Source of the DNA: Streptomyces sp. NBC_01314
Lineage (GTDB): Bacteria > Actinomycetota > Actinomycetes > Streptomycetales > Streptomycetaceae
Assembly (NCBI RefSeq): GCF_041435215.1
Contig: NZ_CP108394.1
Location: forward strand, 8,184,001 to 8,248,000
Direction: 5' to 3'
DNA: 64,000 nt
Shown here: piece after piece, positions 42,772 to 50,876 of the stretch
Numbering within the stretch: the stretch's first letter is position 1
How the letters are laid out: each line of letters starts with the position of its first letter
Notes under the pieces: model-generated
Databases searched by the model: none
What the model was told of the DNA's origin: nothing
Seen by the model: the letters and a program-made list of their open reading frames with translations, nothing else
Translations under genes and position numbers: made by a program

Positions 42772-43719
42772 CTACGCGTACCGCTCCAACAGCGCGCCCA
42801 CATAAGCCTCCAGCCGCGCCCCCAGCGTCTCCGGCGTCAGATCCGTCCGCCCCAGTTCCTGCCAGGGCGCCCCGAACTTCTCCGCGTCGGGCGCGTAGGC
42901 GAGCGCGTCCAGCAGCCGCCAGTACAAGTGGTCCTGATCCTGGGCCAGTCGACGCCCACCCCGTGCCTCATACCGTTCACGGAACCCGACCCCGTACTCC
43001 GCCCCGTACAACAACGCCAACGCGGTCGAGCAGTGGGCCACATCAAGATCCGCCGGCCCCCACGAGGTCTCCACCCAGTCCACGACCCCGCTGATCCGCA
43101 GGTCCCCACCTCCGCCCGTGCCGCCGTCCGTGCCCGTGAACAGGACGTTCCCCGGATGGAAGTCCCGGTGCAGGAAGCACCCTTCGTACGCCGGTGCCTC
43201 CCGTCGGATCACGTCCACGGCCCGCTCCCACAACGGCCCGCCGGGCGTGGTGACCCGCTCGGGCGAGGTCCAGGCCTGGTACGTGCGAGGCCGTTCCTCC
43301 GGTACGACCGCGTGGATCCGCGCGAGCTGCCCGGCGAGCAGATCCAGCCGCGCCTCCAGGTCCGCGTCCTCCTCGACCCGCACCGACCCCGGCAGTAGGG
43401 ACATCAACAGCGAGGGATGACCGGTGAGTTCGGCGGTCGGGTCGACGGCGTACAGGCGTGGCACGGGGATGTCGTCGTACGGCGCGAGCAGCGTGAGTAT
43501 CGCGGCCTCACGGTTCAGCAGCCCCGGAGCATGCAGTCGGAAGAACGGTTTCACGAACGACCGCAGGACGAGCCCCGTCCCGTCGTCGAGGGTCAGCCGG
43601 CGCATCCGCGAGGTCCAACCGCCGCGCAGATCCGTCCAGTTCCGTACGGTGCGGCCTTCCGGGAGTTGCTTGTCCACCCAGGTACGGGTCGCCGCCCACT
43701 CCTGATCGTCGAGTTCCAT
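42772..43719 (-). CDS. aminoglycoside phosphotransferase-fold kinase
   Basis: A 315-residue protein of the APH/choline kinase fold. The catalytic loop HRDFHPGNVLF and the metal-binding VDWVETSWGPADLDVAH are both intact. The nucleotide lobe contains LVLRSFVKPFF and LNREAAILTLLAPYDDIPVP. These enzymes phosphorylate antibiotics, choline-like compounds or sugars. Chromosomal housekeeping copies like this one usually have unknown substrates, so no resistance function is claimed. Confidence 0.88.
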   Translation of the reverse strand: MELDDQEWAATRTWVDKQLPEGRTVRNWTDLRGGWTSRMRRLTLDDGTGLVLRSFVKPFFRLHAPGLLNREAAILTLLAPYDDIPVPRLYAVDPTAELTGHPSLLMSLLPGSVRVEEDADLEARLDLLAGQLARIHAVVPEERPRTYQAWTSPERVTTPGGPLWERAVDVIRREAPAYEGCFLHRDFHPGNVLFTGTDGGTGGGGDLRISGVVDWVETSWGPADLDVAHCSTALALLYGAEYGVGFRERYEARGGRRLAQDQDHLYWRLLDALAYAPDAEKFGAPWQELGRTDLTPETLGARLEAYVGALLERYA

Positions 43720-43893
43720 GGGGCCAGCATCTCCGATAAATGGGATGCCCCCGCTCCCGTCACCCGAGCATCCTGGACATGTGCGGTGGAGTCCCGGACA
43801 CAGGGCTCACGCAGAACGGGCATCACTTTCCGGCCCCGGGGCTACTCTTCCACGCACAGTCATCACCCACGCCACGTTCCGAGGAGTCCCGTC

Positions 43894-44187
43894 ATGGGCA
43901 CCTTGATCCTTTCGGCGACCGCGGTTCTGGTCGTCATGGGTTTCTCCAACCAAGTCCTCTGGCTGGCCGCGGTCGCCCTGCTCTACCTGTACGTCCGCTA
44001 CGGCCGCACGGGGGGAGGCTCGTCGACGGCGTCCTCGTCCGGACCTCCGGCGAGCGGCGGCCCGGCACCCGCCTCCTACCGCGCCTACCGCGATCGCCGT
44101 GACCAGCAGGCGAAGTGGGAGCGCCGCTACCGCCGCGAACGGCCTTCCGAGACCCGTCGGCAGGCCCGCGACAAGGGCGTCAAGTAG
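43894..44187 (+). CDS. small membrane-anchored basic protein of unknown function
   Basis: A 97-residue protein with two short hydrophobic stretches at the N-terminus (MGTLILSATAVLVVMGFSNQ, VLWLAAVALLYLYV). A Gly/Ser/Pro linker follows, then a highly charged tail (RDRRDQQAKWERRYRRERPS). This plan is common among Streptomyces membrane proteins of unknown function. GAGGAG lies 8 bases upstream of the ATG. A hairpin follows. Confidence 0.78.
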   Translation: MGTLILSATAVLVVMGFSNQVLWLAAVALLYLYVRYGRTGGGSSTASSSGPPASGGPAPASYRAYRDRRDQQAKWERRYRRERPSETRRQARDKGVK

Positions 44188-44228
44188 CGAAGGAAACCGG
44201 AGCGACGAGCCGACGAGCGAGCAGGCAG

Positions 44229-44264
44229 GGTGCCCCGGGGCGGTTCACAGCCGCGGGGCACCCC
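44229..44264. terminator. terminator hairpin between two convergent small genes
   Basis: GGGTGCCCCG (44229-44238) pairs with CGGGGCACCC (44255-44264). It lies between the genes at 43894-44187 and 44442-44699 and can serve both. The rest of the 254-base gap shows nothing else. Confidence 0.78.
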
Positions 44265-44441
44265 CGATCCGGGAACCACCGACTCGGCCCGGGTTCGATC
44301 CGCAGCCGGGCGGCACCGCGCCGCTGCCCCGTCCACCAGACGCGTACGCGCCCGGCGGCACCCTTCGGAGGAACCGTCCACGGTGGTGCGGCCGGGCATC
44401 CGCACGCAGTCATCCGCGATCGGTCCCAGGCGGGGCAGGGC

Positions 44442-44699
44442 TCAGTACGTCGACCGATAGTTGAGGTAGCCGATCAGCGCGATGAGTCCCGCCATGCATC
44501 CGAAGACGATCACCGTCGACACCCACGAGGACCGGCGCGGTCCGGCCCGGCCGGGGGCGGCGCGGAAGGGCTGAGGTGCGGGCGGGTTCTCCTTCCAACG
44601 CGCGGCGAGCATCCGGGCCCGGGCGGAGGGCTCCTTGTGCTCGGCGTTGTCCGCCCACCTGATGTCGAACTCGCGCTCGTCGTCGTCCTGTTCGGGCAT
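44442..44699 (-). CDS. small protein with one C-terminal membrane helix
   Basis: An 85-residue protein with an acidic N-terminus (MPEQDDDEREFDIRWADNAE), a basic middle and one C-terminal transmembrane helix (SSWVSTVIVFGCMAGLIALI) followed by a short tail GYLNYRSTY. The function is unknown. ATG at 44699 was chosen because longer in-frame versions would run into the glnA terminator hairpin. It lies downstream of glnA on the same strand but beyond that terminator. Confidence 0.72.
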   Translation of the reverse strand: MPEQDDDEREFDIRWADNAEHKEPSARARMLAARWKENPPAPQPFRAAPGRAGPRRSSWVSTVIVFGCMAGLIALIGYLNYRSTY

Positions 44700-44745
44700 C
44701 CCCGTGTCTCCCCGTTCTCTCTCGAACAGCCGTGCCAGAACCATA

Positions 44746-44789
44746 CGACGGCGCCCCCGTCCCGAGAAACGGGGGCGGGGGCGCCGTCG
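44746..44789 (-). terminator. terminator after glnA
   Basis: CGACGGCGCCCCCG (44746-44759) and CGGGGGCGCCGTCG (44776-44789) form a perfect 14-bp stem. It lies 57 bases downstream of the glnA stop on the minus strand. Confidence 0.88.
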
Positions 44790-44845
44790 AACGACTCAGC
44801 GGCCGATCGGAACCTCACGCGTGAAGCGCGGGCTCGCGGGCTCGA

Positions 44846-46255
44846 TCACACGTCGAAGTACAGCTCGAACTCGTGCGGGTGCGGACGCAGCTGGATCGGC
44901 GCGATCTCGTTCGTGCGCTTGAAGTCGATCCACGTCTCAATCAGGTCCGGCGTGAACACGTCGCCCTGGAGGAGGAACTCGTGGTCGCGCTCGAGGGAGT
45001 CGAGGACCGCCGGGAGGGAGGTCGGGACCTGCGCCACGCTCGCGTGCTCCTCGGGAGCGAGCTCGTACAGGTCCTTGTCGATCGGCTCGGCCGGCTCGAT
45101 CTTGTTCTTGATGCCGTCCAGGCCCGCCAGCAGCAGCGCGGAGAAGGCGAGGTAAGGGTTGCCGGAGGAGTCGGGCGCGCGGAACTCGACGCGCTTGGCC
45201 TTCGGGTTGGAGCCCGTGATCGGGATACGCATGGCCGCGGAGCGGTTGCGCTGCGAGTACACCAGGTTGATCGGCGCCTCGAAGCCCGGGACCAGACGGT
45301 GGTACGAGTTCACCGTCGGGTTGGTGAAGGCGAGCAGCGACGGCGCGTGCTTGAGGATGCCGCCGATGTAGTAGCGGGCCATGTCGGACAGACCCGCGTA
45401 ACCGGCCTCGTCGTAGAACAACGGGGAACCGCCGGTCCACAGCGACTGGTGGACGTGCATGCCCGAGCCGTTGTCACCGAAGATCGGCTTCGGCATGAAG
45501 GTCGCGGTCTTGCCGTTGCGCCAGGCCACGTTCTTCACGATGTACTTGAAGAGCTGGAGGTCGTCGGCCGCGGCGAGCAGCGTGTTGAACTTGTAGTTGA
45601 TCTCGGCCTGGCCGGCGGTGCCCACCTCGTGGTGCTGACGCTCGACCTGGAGGCCGGAGGCGGCCAGCTCCAGGGAGATCTCGGCACGCAGGTCGGCGAA
45701 GTGGTCGACCGGCGGGGTCGGGAAGTAACCGCCCTTGTAGCGGACCTTGTAACCACGGTTGTCCTCGACCGCACCGGTGTTCCAGGCGCCGGCCTCGGAG
45801 TCGATGTGGTAGAAGGACTCGTTCGCGCCGGTCGCGAAGCGCACGCTGTCGAAGACGTAGAACTCGGCCTCGGGACCGAAGTACGCGGTGTCCGCGATAC
45901 CGGTCGACGCCAGGTACGCCTCGGCCTTCTTCGCCACGTTCCGCGGGTCACGGGAGTACTGCTCGCCCGTGATCGGGTCGTGGATGAAGAAGTTGATGTT
46001 GACCGTCTTGTCCTTGCGGAACGGGTCGACACGCGCGGTGGACAGGTCGGCGCGGAGCGCCATGTCGGACTCGTGGATGGCCTGGAAGCCGCGGATCGAG
46101 GAGCCGTCGAAGGCCAGTTCCTCGTCCGGGTCGAAGGCCGTCGCCGGCAGCGTGAAGTGCTGCATCACACCCGGCAGATCGCAGAAGCGGACGTCGACGA
46201 ACTTGACGTCCTCGTCCGCGATGAACTTCTTGGCCTCGTCGGCGTTCTGGAACAT
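44846..46255 (-). CDS. glnA: glutamine synthetase I
   Basis: The 469-residue dodecameric bacterial enzyme that assimilates ammonia into glutamine. Motifs: the latch/beta-grasp [15 protein letters not shown], the active site [46 protein letters not shown] and NRSAAMRIP. The adenylylation site Tyr lies in [10 protein letters not shown] near residue 397, making it the expected target of GlnE (1.4-4.5 kb). ATG at 46255 follows GGAGGAG. A textbook double GlnR box sits upstream. An antisense RNA opposite glnA has been reported in S. coelicolor; nothing in the sequence alone shows one here. Confidence 0.98.
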   Translation of the reverse strand: MFQNADEAKKFIADEDVKFVDVRFCDLPGVMQHFTLPATAFDPDEELAFDGSSIRGFQAIHESDMALRADLSTARVDPFRKDKTVNINFFIHDPITGEQYSRDPRNVAKKAEAYLASTGIADTAYFGPEAEFYVFDSVRFATGANESFYHIDSEAGAWNTGAVEDNRGYKVRYKGGYFPTPPVDHFADLRAEISLELAASGLQVERQHHEVGTAGQAEINYKFNTLLAAADDLQLFKYIVKNVAWRNGKTATFMPKPIFGDNGSGMHVHQSLWTGGSPLFYDEAGYAGLSDMARYYIGGILKHAPSLLAFTNPTVNSYHRLVPGFEAPINLVYSQRNRSAAMRIPITGSNPKAKRVEFRAPDSSGNPYLAFSALLLAGLDGIKNKIEPAEPIDKDLYELAPEEHASVAQVPTSLPAVLDSLERDHEFLLQGDVFTPDLIETWIDFKRTNEIAPIQLRPHPHEFELYFDV

Positions 46256-46336
46256 CCAGCTCCTCCTACTCCCGACGTCACCTGCCGGGGTGGTAGTTCG
46301 TTCGTGCTGCCAGTGCGGTGGCACACGCTGTCGTCG

Positions 46337-46390
46337 ACACTAGGGACGGGTGATTTCTCGTACGTGACCCATTTGTTTCGCACAAGTTAA
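46337..46390 (-). promoter_or_regulatory. glnA promoter with double GlnR box
   Basis: Reading the minus strand: TTAAC-n6-GAAAC-n6-GTCAC-n6-GAAAT (46390 to 46353), an almost exact fit to the published GlnR consensus gTnAC-n6-GaAAc twice. Ten bases downstream is a -10-like TAGTGT (46342-46337). No good -35 is present, as expected for a promoter that depends on GlnR activation. Confidence 0.85.
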
Positions 46391-46453
46391 CCGGACATCC
46401 CGCCCCGCACCCCACCTGTCCACATGGCAAAACGGTCGCAGTACGGTGGGCGG

Positions 46454-46921
46454 GTGGACAAGAGGCAAGCACTCGGATCGTGGCTCTCCGGCCCCCGCGC
46501 GGCGGCGGAGGACGCCGGAGTCGACTTCGGATACAGGGGAGAGCAGCTCGGTCTCCCGGAGGAGGGGCCCGGCTCCATCGCCCGCCCCGGCCGCCGTCTC
46601 GGCGCCCTCGCCGTCGACTGGGGCCTCTGCCTCTTGATCGCATACGGCCTGATCACCGACGGCTACGACCAGGCCGCCAGCAACTGGGCCCTGCTCATCC
46701 TCTTCCTGCTGCACGCCCTCACCCTGGGCACGGTCGGCTTCACCCCGGGCAAGCGCCTCTTCGGCCTCCGCGTCGTCGCCCAGGACACCGGCACCGTGAA
46801 CCCCTGGCGCGCCCTCCTCCGCACGGCCCTGCTGTGCCTCGCCATCCCCGCCCTGGTCTGGGACCGCGACGGCCGGGGCCTGCACGACCGGCTGGCGCGC
46901 ACGGTGGAGGTGCGGATCTGA
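46454..46921 (+). CDS. RDD-family membrane protein
   Basis: A 155-residue membrane protein. After a 45-residue soluble lead (VDKRQALGSWLSGPRAAAED) the RDD domain begins with ARPGRRLGALAVDWGLCLLI, containing the conserved Arg and Asp. It continues through two more helices (ASNWALLILFLLHALTLGTV, ALLRTALLCLAIPALVWD) and ends GRGLHDRLARTVEV. The role of RDD proteins is unclear; some affect ion transport. GTG at 46454 was preferred over an in-frame ATG at 46424 that has no ribosome binding site. It diverges from glnA. Confidence 0.87.
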   Translation: MDKRQALGSWLSGPRAAAEDAGVDFGYRGEQLGLPEEGPGSIARPGRRLGALAVDWGLCLLIAYGLITDGYDQAASNWALLILFLLHALTLGTVGFTPGKRLFGLRVVAQDTGTVNPWRALLRTALLCLAIPALVWDRDGRGLHDRLARTVEVRI

Positions 46922-46948
46922 CGCCGGTACGACGGCTGGTACGACAAT

Positions 46949-46978
46949 GGGGGCGCCCGGATCACTCCGGGCGCCCCC
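46949..46978. terminator. bidirectional terminator between RDD and DUF4191 genes
   Basis: GGGGGCGCCCGGA (46949-46961) pairs with TCCGGGCGCCCCC (46966-46978), a perfect 13-bp stem with a 4-base loop, between two convergent genes. Confidence 0.92.
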
Positions 46979-46995
46979 ATCGTCGTACAGGGTCG

Positions 46996-47697
46996 TCAGC
47001 GGGACTTCGGGCCGCCCTTGGGCATGCGCATGCCCTTGGGCATCGGGCCCTTGGGGAGGGGCATGTTGCTCATCAGGTCGCCCATGGCGCGCAGCCGGTC
47101 GTTGGTGGCGGTCACCTGGGGGCCGGACAGGACGCGCGGCAGCTTGAGCATGGTCGTGCGGAGCTTCTTCAGCTCGGTCCGGTCCTCGCCGGTGCCCACG
47201 ACCAGGTCGTGCACCGGGACGTCCGCCACGATGCGGGCCATCTTCCGCTTCTCGGCGGCCAGCAGGCTCTTGACCCGGTTGGGGTTGCCCTCGGCGACCA
47301 GGACGATGCCGGCCTTGCCCACGGCCCGGTGCACCACGTCCTGGCTGCGGTTCATCGCCACCGCGGGTGTCGTGGTCCAGCCACGGCCCACGTTGTCCAG
47401 CACCGCGGCCGCCGCACCCGGCTGGCCCTCCATCTGCCCGAACGCGGCCCGCTCAGCCCGCCGTCCGAAGACGATCGCCGTCGCGAGGAAGGCGAGCAGG
47501 AGGCCCAGAACGCCGAGATAGATGGGGTGACCGATCAAGAAACCGATCGCAAGGAAGACACCGAAGGTGAAGATTCCGACAGCCGCGAGTACAAGACCGA
47601 TCTTCTTGTCGGCCTTGCGGGTCATCTTGTACGTCAGAGCGATCTGCTTGAGTCGCCCGGGGTTCGCAGCGTCCGCTGCGGGTTCCTTCCTCGCCAT
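46996..47697 (-). CDS. DUF4191 membrane protein
   Basis: A 233-residue actinobacterial protein. A basic lead (GRLKQIALTYKMTRKADKKI) is followed by two adjacent helices (GLVLAAVGIFTFGVFLAIGF, YLGVLGLLLAFLATAIVFG) and a cytoplasmic domain (AERAAFGQMEGQPGAAAAVL, VVHRAVGKAGIVLVAEGNPN). It ends in a Met/Pro/Lys/Gly-rich tail. DUF4191 genes are characteristically next to lipA/lipB in actinobacteria, as here. The function is unknown, perhaps linked to lipoylation or membrane homeostasis by neighbourhood only. Confidence 0.9.
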   Translation of the reverse strand: MARKEPAADAANPGRLKQIALTYKMTRKADKKIGLVLAAVGIFTFGVFLAIGFLIGHPIYLGVLGLLLAFLATAIVFGRRAERAAFGQMEGQPGAAAAVLDNVGRGWTTTPAVAMNRSQDVVHRAVGKAGIVLVAEGNPNRVKSLLAAEKRKMARIVADVPVHDLVVGTGEDRTELKKLRTTMLKLPRVLSGPQVTATNDRLRAMGDLMSNMPLPKGPMPKGMRMPKGGPKSR

Positions 47698-47854
47698 GCC
47701 ACGAAGTCTACGTGTCCGGGGAAGCGAGGACGACGGCGGTGCCGGTGGGGACCGGAGACCGGGGCTGCGCTGGGGAAGCGGCGCCGGGCGGCGGCGGTGC
47801 CGGCCTGGAGCGGCCGTCGTGCGGAGACGGGGTGGTGCGGGGAGGAGCCGGGGG

Positions 47855-48058
47855 TTACGAGGTGCGCGCGGCGACGGCCGCTTCGAGGACGCGCTCGACC
47901 TCGACACGGTCCTTGGCGCGGCGGCGGTCCTCCAGGACGGAGGTCCAGGCGTTGCGACGGGCGGTGCGCTGACCGCTGCTCATGAGCAGCGACTCGACGG
48001 CACGGAGTGCATCGCTGAACGACGGGATCGGGGTGGCGCGAACGGGTGCGGCCTGCAT
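47855..48058 (-). CDS. short conserved Streptomyces protein of unknown function
   Basis: A 67-residue helical protein: MQAAPVRATPIPSFSDALRA, SSGQRTARRNAWTSVLEDRR, then a coiled-coil-like RVEVERVLEAAVAART. I know it only as conserved in the genus beside DUF4191 and lipA. A GGGGGA-type site precedes the ATG at 48058. It lies between lipA and the DUF4191 gene on the same strand. Confidence 0.75.
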   Translation of the reverse strand: MQAAPVRATPIPSFSDALRAVESLLMSSGQRTARRNAWTSVLEDRRRAKDRVEVERVLEAAVAARTS

Positions 48059-48204
48059 GGGAGGTCCCCCCTCGGGATGGCTGCTCTGGCTAGGACCCTG
48101 TACCGGGTGTGAAACCAGGGTCACTGATTGGTGTTACCAGGGCATGACCGACCGGTCAAACGACAGTGAAGCCTCGGTGTGGAGCCCTTAAACCCCGACG
48201 CGGC

Positions 48205-48238
48205 CCTGACAGTGCCCTCATCTGCGAGGACTGTCAGG
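48205..48238 (-). terminator. terminator hairpin after lipA
   Basis: CCTGACAGT (48205-48213) pairs with ACTGTCAGG (48230-48238). An inner CCTC/GAGG stem lies inside the loop. It is about 100 bases after the lipA stop on the minus strand. Confidence 0.75.
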
Positions 48239-48339
48239 ACCGCGGCCAATCGGCCATTACTGGCGAGTAGCTACTTGTGCTGGGATTCACACGACCTGAT
48301 GGCACTCCGTGCCATTTGGCGGAGTGGTCGGCGAAGGGG

Positions 48340-49305
48340 TCAGACGGCCTGCGAGGCGATGTAGGATCCGCGCTTCTCGATGGCCATCTGGTACAGGCGT
48401 CCGGCGCGGTACGAGGAGCGGACCAGCGGGCCGGACATCACGCCGGAGAAGCCGATCTCGTCGGCCTCCTGCTTCAGCTCGACGAACTCCTGCGGCTTGA
48501 CCCAGCGTTCCACGGGGTGGTGGCGGACGCTCGGACGCAGGTACTGGGTGATGGTCACCAGCTCGCAGCCGGCGTCGTGCAGCTGCTTCAGCGCCTCGCT
48601 GACCTCTTCGCGGGTCTCGCCCATGCCGAGGATCAGGTTCGATTTCGTGACCAGACCGTAGTCACGGGCCTCGGTGATGACCTTCAGGGAGCGCTCGTAG
48701 CGGAAGCCGGGGCGGATGCGCTTGAAGATCCGGGGGACCGTCTCGACGTTGTGCGCGAAGACCTCGGGGCGGGAGGCGAAGACCTCCTCCAGGAGCTCCG
48801 GTACGGCGTTGAAGTCGGGCGCCAGCAGCTCGACCTTGGTCCGGCCGTCCTCGCGCCGAGCCGTCTGCTCGTGGATCTGCCGGACCGTCTCGGCGTACAG
48901 CCAGGCGCCGCCGTCGGGGAGGTCGTCACGGGCGACGCCGGTGATGGTGGCGTAGTTCAGGTCCATGGTGACGACGGACTCGCCGACGCGGCGGGGCTCG
49001 TCGCGGTCGAGCGCCTCGGGCTTGCCGGTGTCGATCTGGCAGAAGTCGCAGCGCCGGGTGCACTGGTCACCACCGATGAGGAACGTCGCCTCACGGTCCT
49101 CCCAGCACTCGTAGATGTTGGGGCAGCCTGCCTCCTGGCAGACCGTGTGCAGGCCCTCGCTCTTCACGAGGCTCTGCATCTTCGTGTACTCGGGACCCAT
49201 TTTCGCCCGGGTCTTGATCCACTCGGGCTTGCGCTCGATGGGGGTCTGGCTGTTCCGGACCTCCAGGCGCAGCATCTTGCGTCCGTCGGGTGCGACTGCG
49301 GACAC
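48340..49305 (-). CDS. lipA: lipoyl synthase
   Basis: A 321-residue radical-SAM enzyme that inserts two sulfurs into protein-bound octanoate to make the lipoyl cofactor. It has both iron-sulfur sites: the auxiliary cluster [12 protein letters not shown] (C-x4-C-x5-C) and the radical-SAM cluster CTRRCDFCQ (C-x3-C-x2-C). The C-terminal serine ligand is in [14 protein letters not shown] at 49305 has AGGGAG 5 bases upstream. It lies downstream of lipB, separated by copy B of the dispersed element. AceE (60.4-63.1 kb) belongs to a complex that needs this cofactor. Confidence 0.97.
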   Translation of the reverse strand: MSAVAPDGRKMLRLEVRNSQTPIERKPEWIKTRAKMGPEYTKMQSLVKSEGLHTVCQEAGCPNIYECWEDREATFLIGGDQCTRRCDFCQIDTGKPEALDRDEPRRVGESVVTMDLNYATITGVARDDLPDGGAWLYAETVRQIHEQTARREDGRTKVELLAPDFNAVPELLEEVFASRPEVFAHNVETVPRIFKRIRPGFRYERSLKVITEARDYGLVTKSNLILGMGETREEVSEALKQLHDAGCELVTITQYLRPSVRHHPVERWVKPQEFVELKQEADEIGFSGVMSGPLVRSSYRAGRLYQMAIEKRGSYIASQAV

Positions 49306-49434
49306 ATCGGCTCCCTGTGCTTCGATTCTTCGGCGTCCACCAGGGTACGCCCGTACGGTTCTCGGTTCCCGGGGTGGGCAACCTTGCGGTTGTGGGACGC
49401 ATTCCCTTTCGCCCCCGCCGCGACCCCGAGGGGT

Positions 49435-49598
49435 GGGTTCTTCGGGTGCGGGCGGGTGGGGGCTTCTCGCGCAGTTCCCCGCGCCCCAAAAAAGACGCAG
49501 GCCCTGCGGGCCTGAAAAGCACGGGGCGCAGCCCCTGCTTTTCAGGGGCGCGGGGAACTGCGCGAGAAGCCCCACCGGACCCGCACCCGAAGAACGCG
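49435..49598. repeat. dispersed element, copy B: compact form with long inverted arms
   Basis: The left arm runs from GGGTTCTTCGGGTGCGGG through CTTCTCGCGCAGTTCCCCGC (49435-49486). The right arm GCGGGGAACTGCGCGAGAAG continues through CCCGCACCCGAAGAACGCG (49540-49598). The arms pair over about 45 bases, including the CTTCTCG/CGAGAAG part that differs from the other copies. Inside is a single spacer unit and the nested GAAAAGCA...TGCTTTTC hairpin. It lies between lipB (stop at 49639) and lipA. Nothing else was seen in this 333-base gap. Confidence 0.88.
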
Positions 49599-49638
49599 TC
49601 CCCGGAAGCCGCGCCCGGAAGCCGCGCCCGGACGCGGA

Positions 49639-50430
49639 CTACGCCGACGCCCGTTCCACCTCGCGCGGCTTCAGCTCCGCGCTCTCCAGTACGTCCCGCA
49701 GATGCCGCTCGGCCACCGGCAGCACCTCGGCGATGGTGACGTCCCGGCCCAGTTCGCCCGCCAGGGACGCGACGCCCGCGTCGCGGATCCCGCAGGGGAT
49801 GATGCGGTCGAACCACTTGTTGTCGGGGTTCACGTTGAGCGCGAATCCGTGCATGGTGACGCCCTTGGCGACCCGGATGCCGATCGCCGCGATCTTGCGG
49901 TCCTCGCGGCGCTGCCCGGCGTTGGAGGGCGCGTACTCCGGCCCGTTCATCCGCGGATCGAACTCGTCGTCGGTCATCCGGGGGTCCAGGTCCAGCGAGA
50001 GCCCGCCGAGCCGCCGTTCGACCGGATCGCCGAGCACCCACACGCCGCTGCGGCCCTCGACCCGGGTGGTTTCCACCCCGAACTCCGCGCACGTACGGAT
50101 CAGGGCCTCTTCGAGCCGCCGTACATGGGCCACCACGTCCACCGGGCGTGGGAGCTTCTGGATCGGGTAGCCCACCAGCTGGCCCGGACCGTGCCAGGTG
50201 ATCTTGCCGCCGCGGTCGACGTCGATGACGGGGGTGCCGTCGAGGGGGCGCTCGTTGTCGGCCGTGCGCCGGCCGGCCGTGTAGACCGGCGGGTGCTCCA
50301 GGAGCAGCACGGTGTCGGCGATCTCGTCGGCGAAGCGTGCCGCGTGCACCCGGCGCTGCTCGTCCCACGCCTCCTGGTACTCGACGGCCTCCGTGTCGAA
50401 CCCCATGCGAACGAACCGCAACCCACTCAC
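49639..50430 (-). CDS. lipB: lipoyl(octanoyl) transferase
   Basis: A 263-residue enzyme that moves octanoate from acyl carrier protein to lipoyl domains, the step before LipA. Motifs: [31 protein letters not shown], catalytic Lys in [18 protein letters not shown] and catalytic Cys in [13 protein letters not shown]. Between [11 protein letters not shown] and RKIAAIG it has an insertion of about 30 residues, rich in Asp and Arg, compared with E. coli. GTG at 50430 has GGGAGG 8 bases upstream. That site lies inside a perfect 34-bp palindrome, suggesting translational control. Confidence 0.96.
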   Translation of the reverse strand: MSGLRFVRMGFDTEAVEYQEAWDEQRRVHAARFADEIADTVLLLEHPPVYTAGRRTADNERPLDGTPVIDVDRGGKITWHGPGQLVGYPIQKLPRPVDVVAHVRRLEEALIRTCAEFGVETTRVEGRSGVWVLGDPVERRLGGLSLDLDPRMTDDEFDPRMNGPEYAPSNAGQRREDRKIAAIGIRVAKGVTMHGFALNVNPDNKWFDRIIPCGIRDAGVASLAGELGRDVTIAEVLPVAERHLRDVLESAELKPREVERASA

Positions 50431-50435
50431 GGCAA

Positions 50436-50469
50436 GTGCCTCCCTCGGCGGTACCGCCGAGGGAGGCAC
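50436..50469 (-). promoter_or_regulatory. 34-bp perfect palindrome hiding the lipB ribosome binding site
   Basis: The arms GTGCCTCCCTCGGCGG (50436-50451) and CCGCCGAGGGAGGCAC (50454-50469) are exactly complementary, with TA between. In lipB mRNA the 3' arm contains the GGGAGG Shine-Dalgarno sequence (minus strand of 50439-50444), and the hairpin ends 5 bases before the GTG. It could be an RNA switch, a thermometer-like block or a DNA operator. Confidence 0.8.
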
Positions 50470-50876
50470 CGCGATAGCCCTGATGGCTCTGTCAGGCGCG
50501 TGGCGCGCCCAAGCCACTGTACGACCGTACGACCGGGCACTGTTCGAGCGGCCTCCGCCGGCACCCCGGCGGCACCCCGGCTTCGCCGTCCGCCCCGGCG
50601 CGCGGCCTCCGTCGTACCGGGCGCGGAGTCGGCGGCGGGCGTCCGGCGTATGCCGTGGCCGCCGGGCGTACGAGGGGCCCCGCCGGCGCGTGTCGGAGGT
50701 CGGCCACGTCAGCCGTGCGGCGAATCCTCACACGATCGGATGAATGGGTGCGGAAGTGTGCGATGAGGCGTTTACTCTCCGCTACATTCGCGCCGTTCAC
50801 AAGGCCGCAAAAGGCTTCTCACCAGGCAATCCGGGAAACCCCGCCAACACCCGGAAGGCAGGAGACCGCACCGCAG
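50470..50876. other. divergent control region between lipB and the NsdA-like regulator
   Basis: A 407-base gap with no convincing gene. It holds a short direct repeat GTACGACCGTACGACC (50519-50534) and AT-richer patches near 50765-50830 that may be the regulator's promoter. No recognisable operator was found apart from the lipB palindrome at its left edge. Confidence 0.4.

Noticed and set aside
42772..43719. Antibiotic resistance gene (aminoglycoside phosphotransferase)
   Set aside because: The fold is right, but the surroundings are housekeeping and the family is broad, so no resistance claim is supportable.
44700..44818. Longer start for the small protein ending at 44442
   Set aside because: The extension would read through the 14-bp glnA terminator stem and adds no recognisable sequence.
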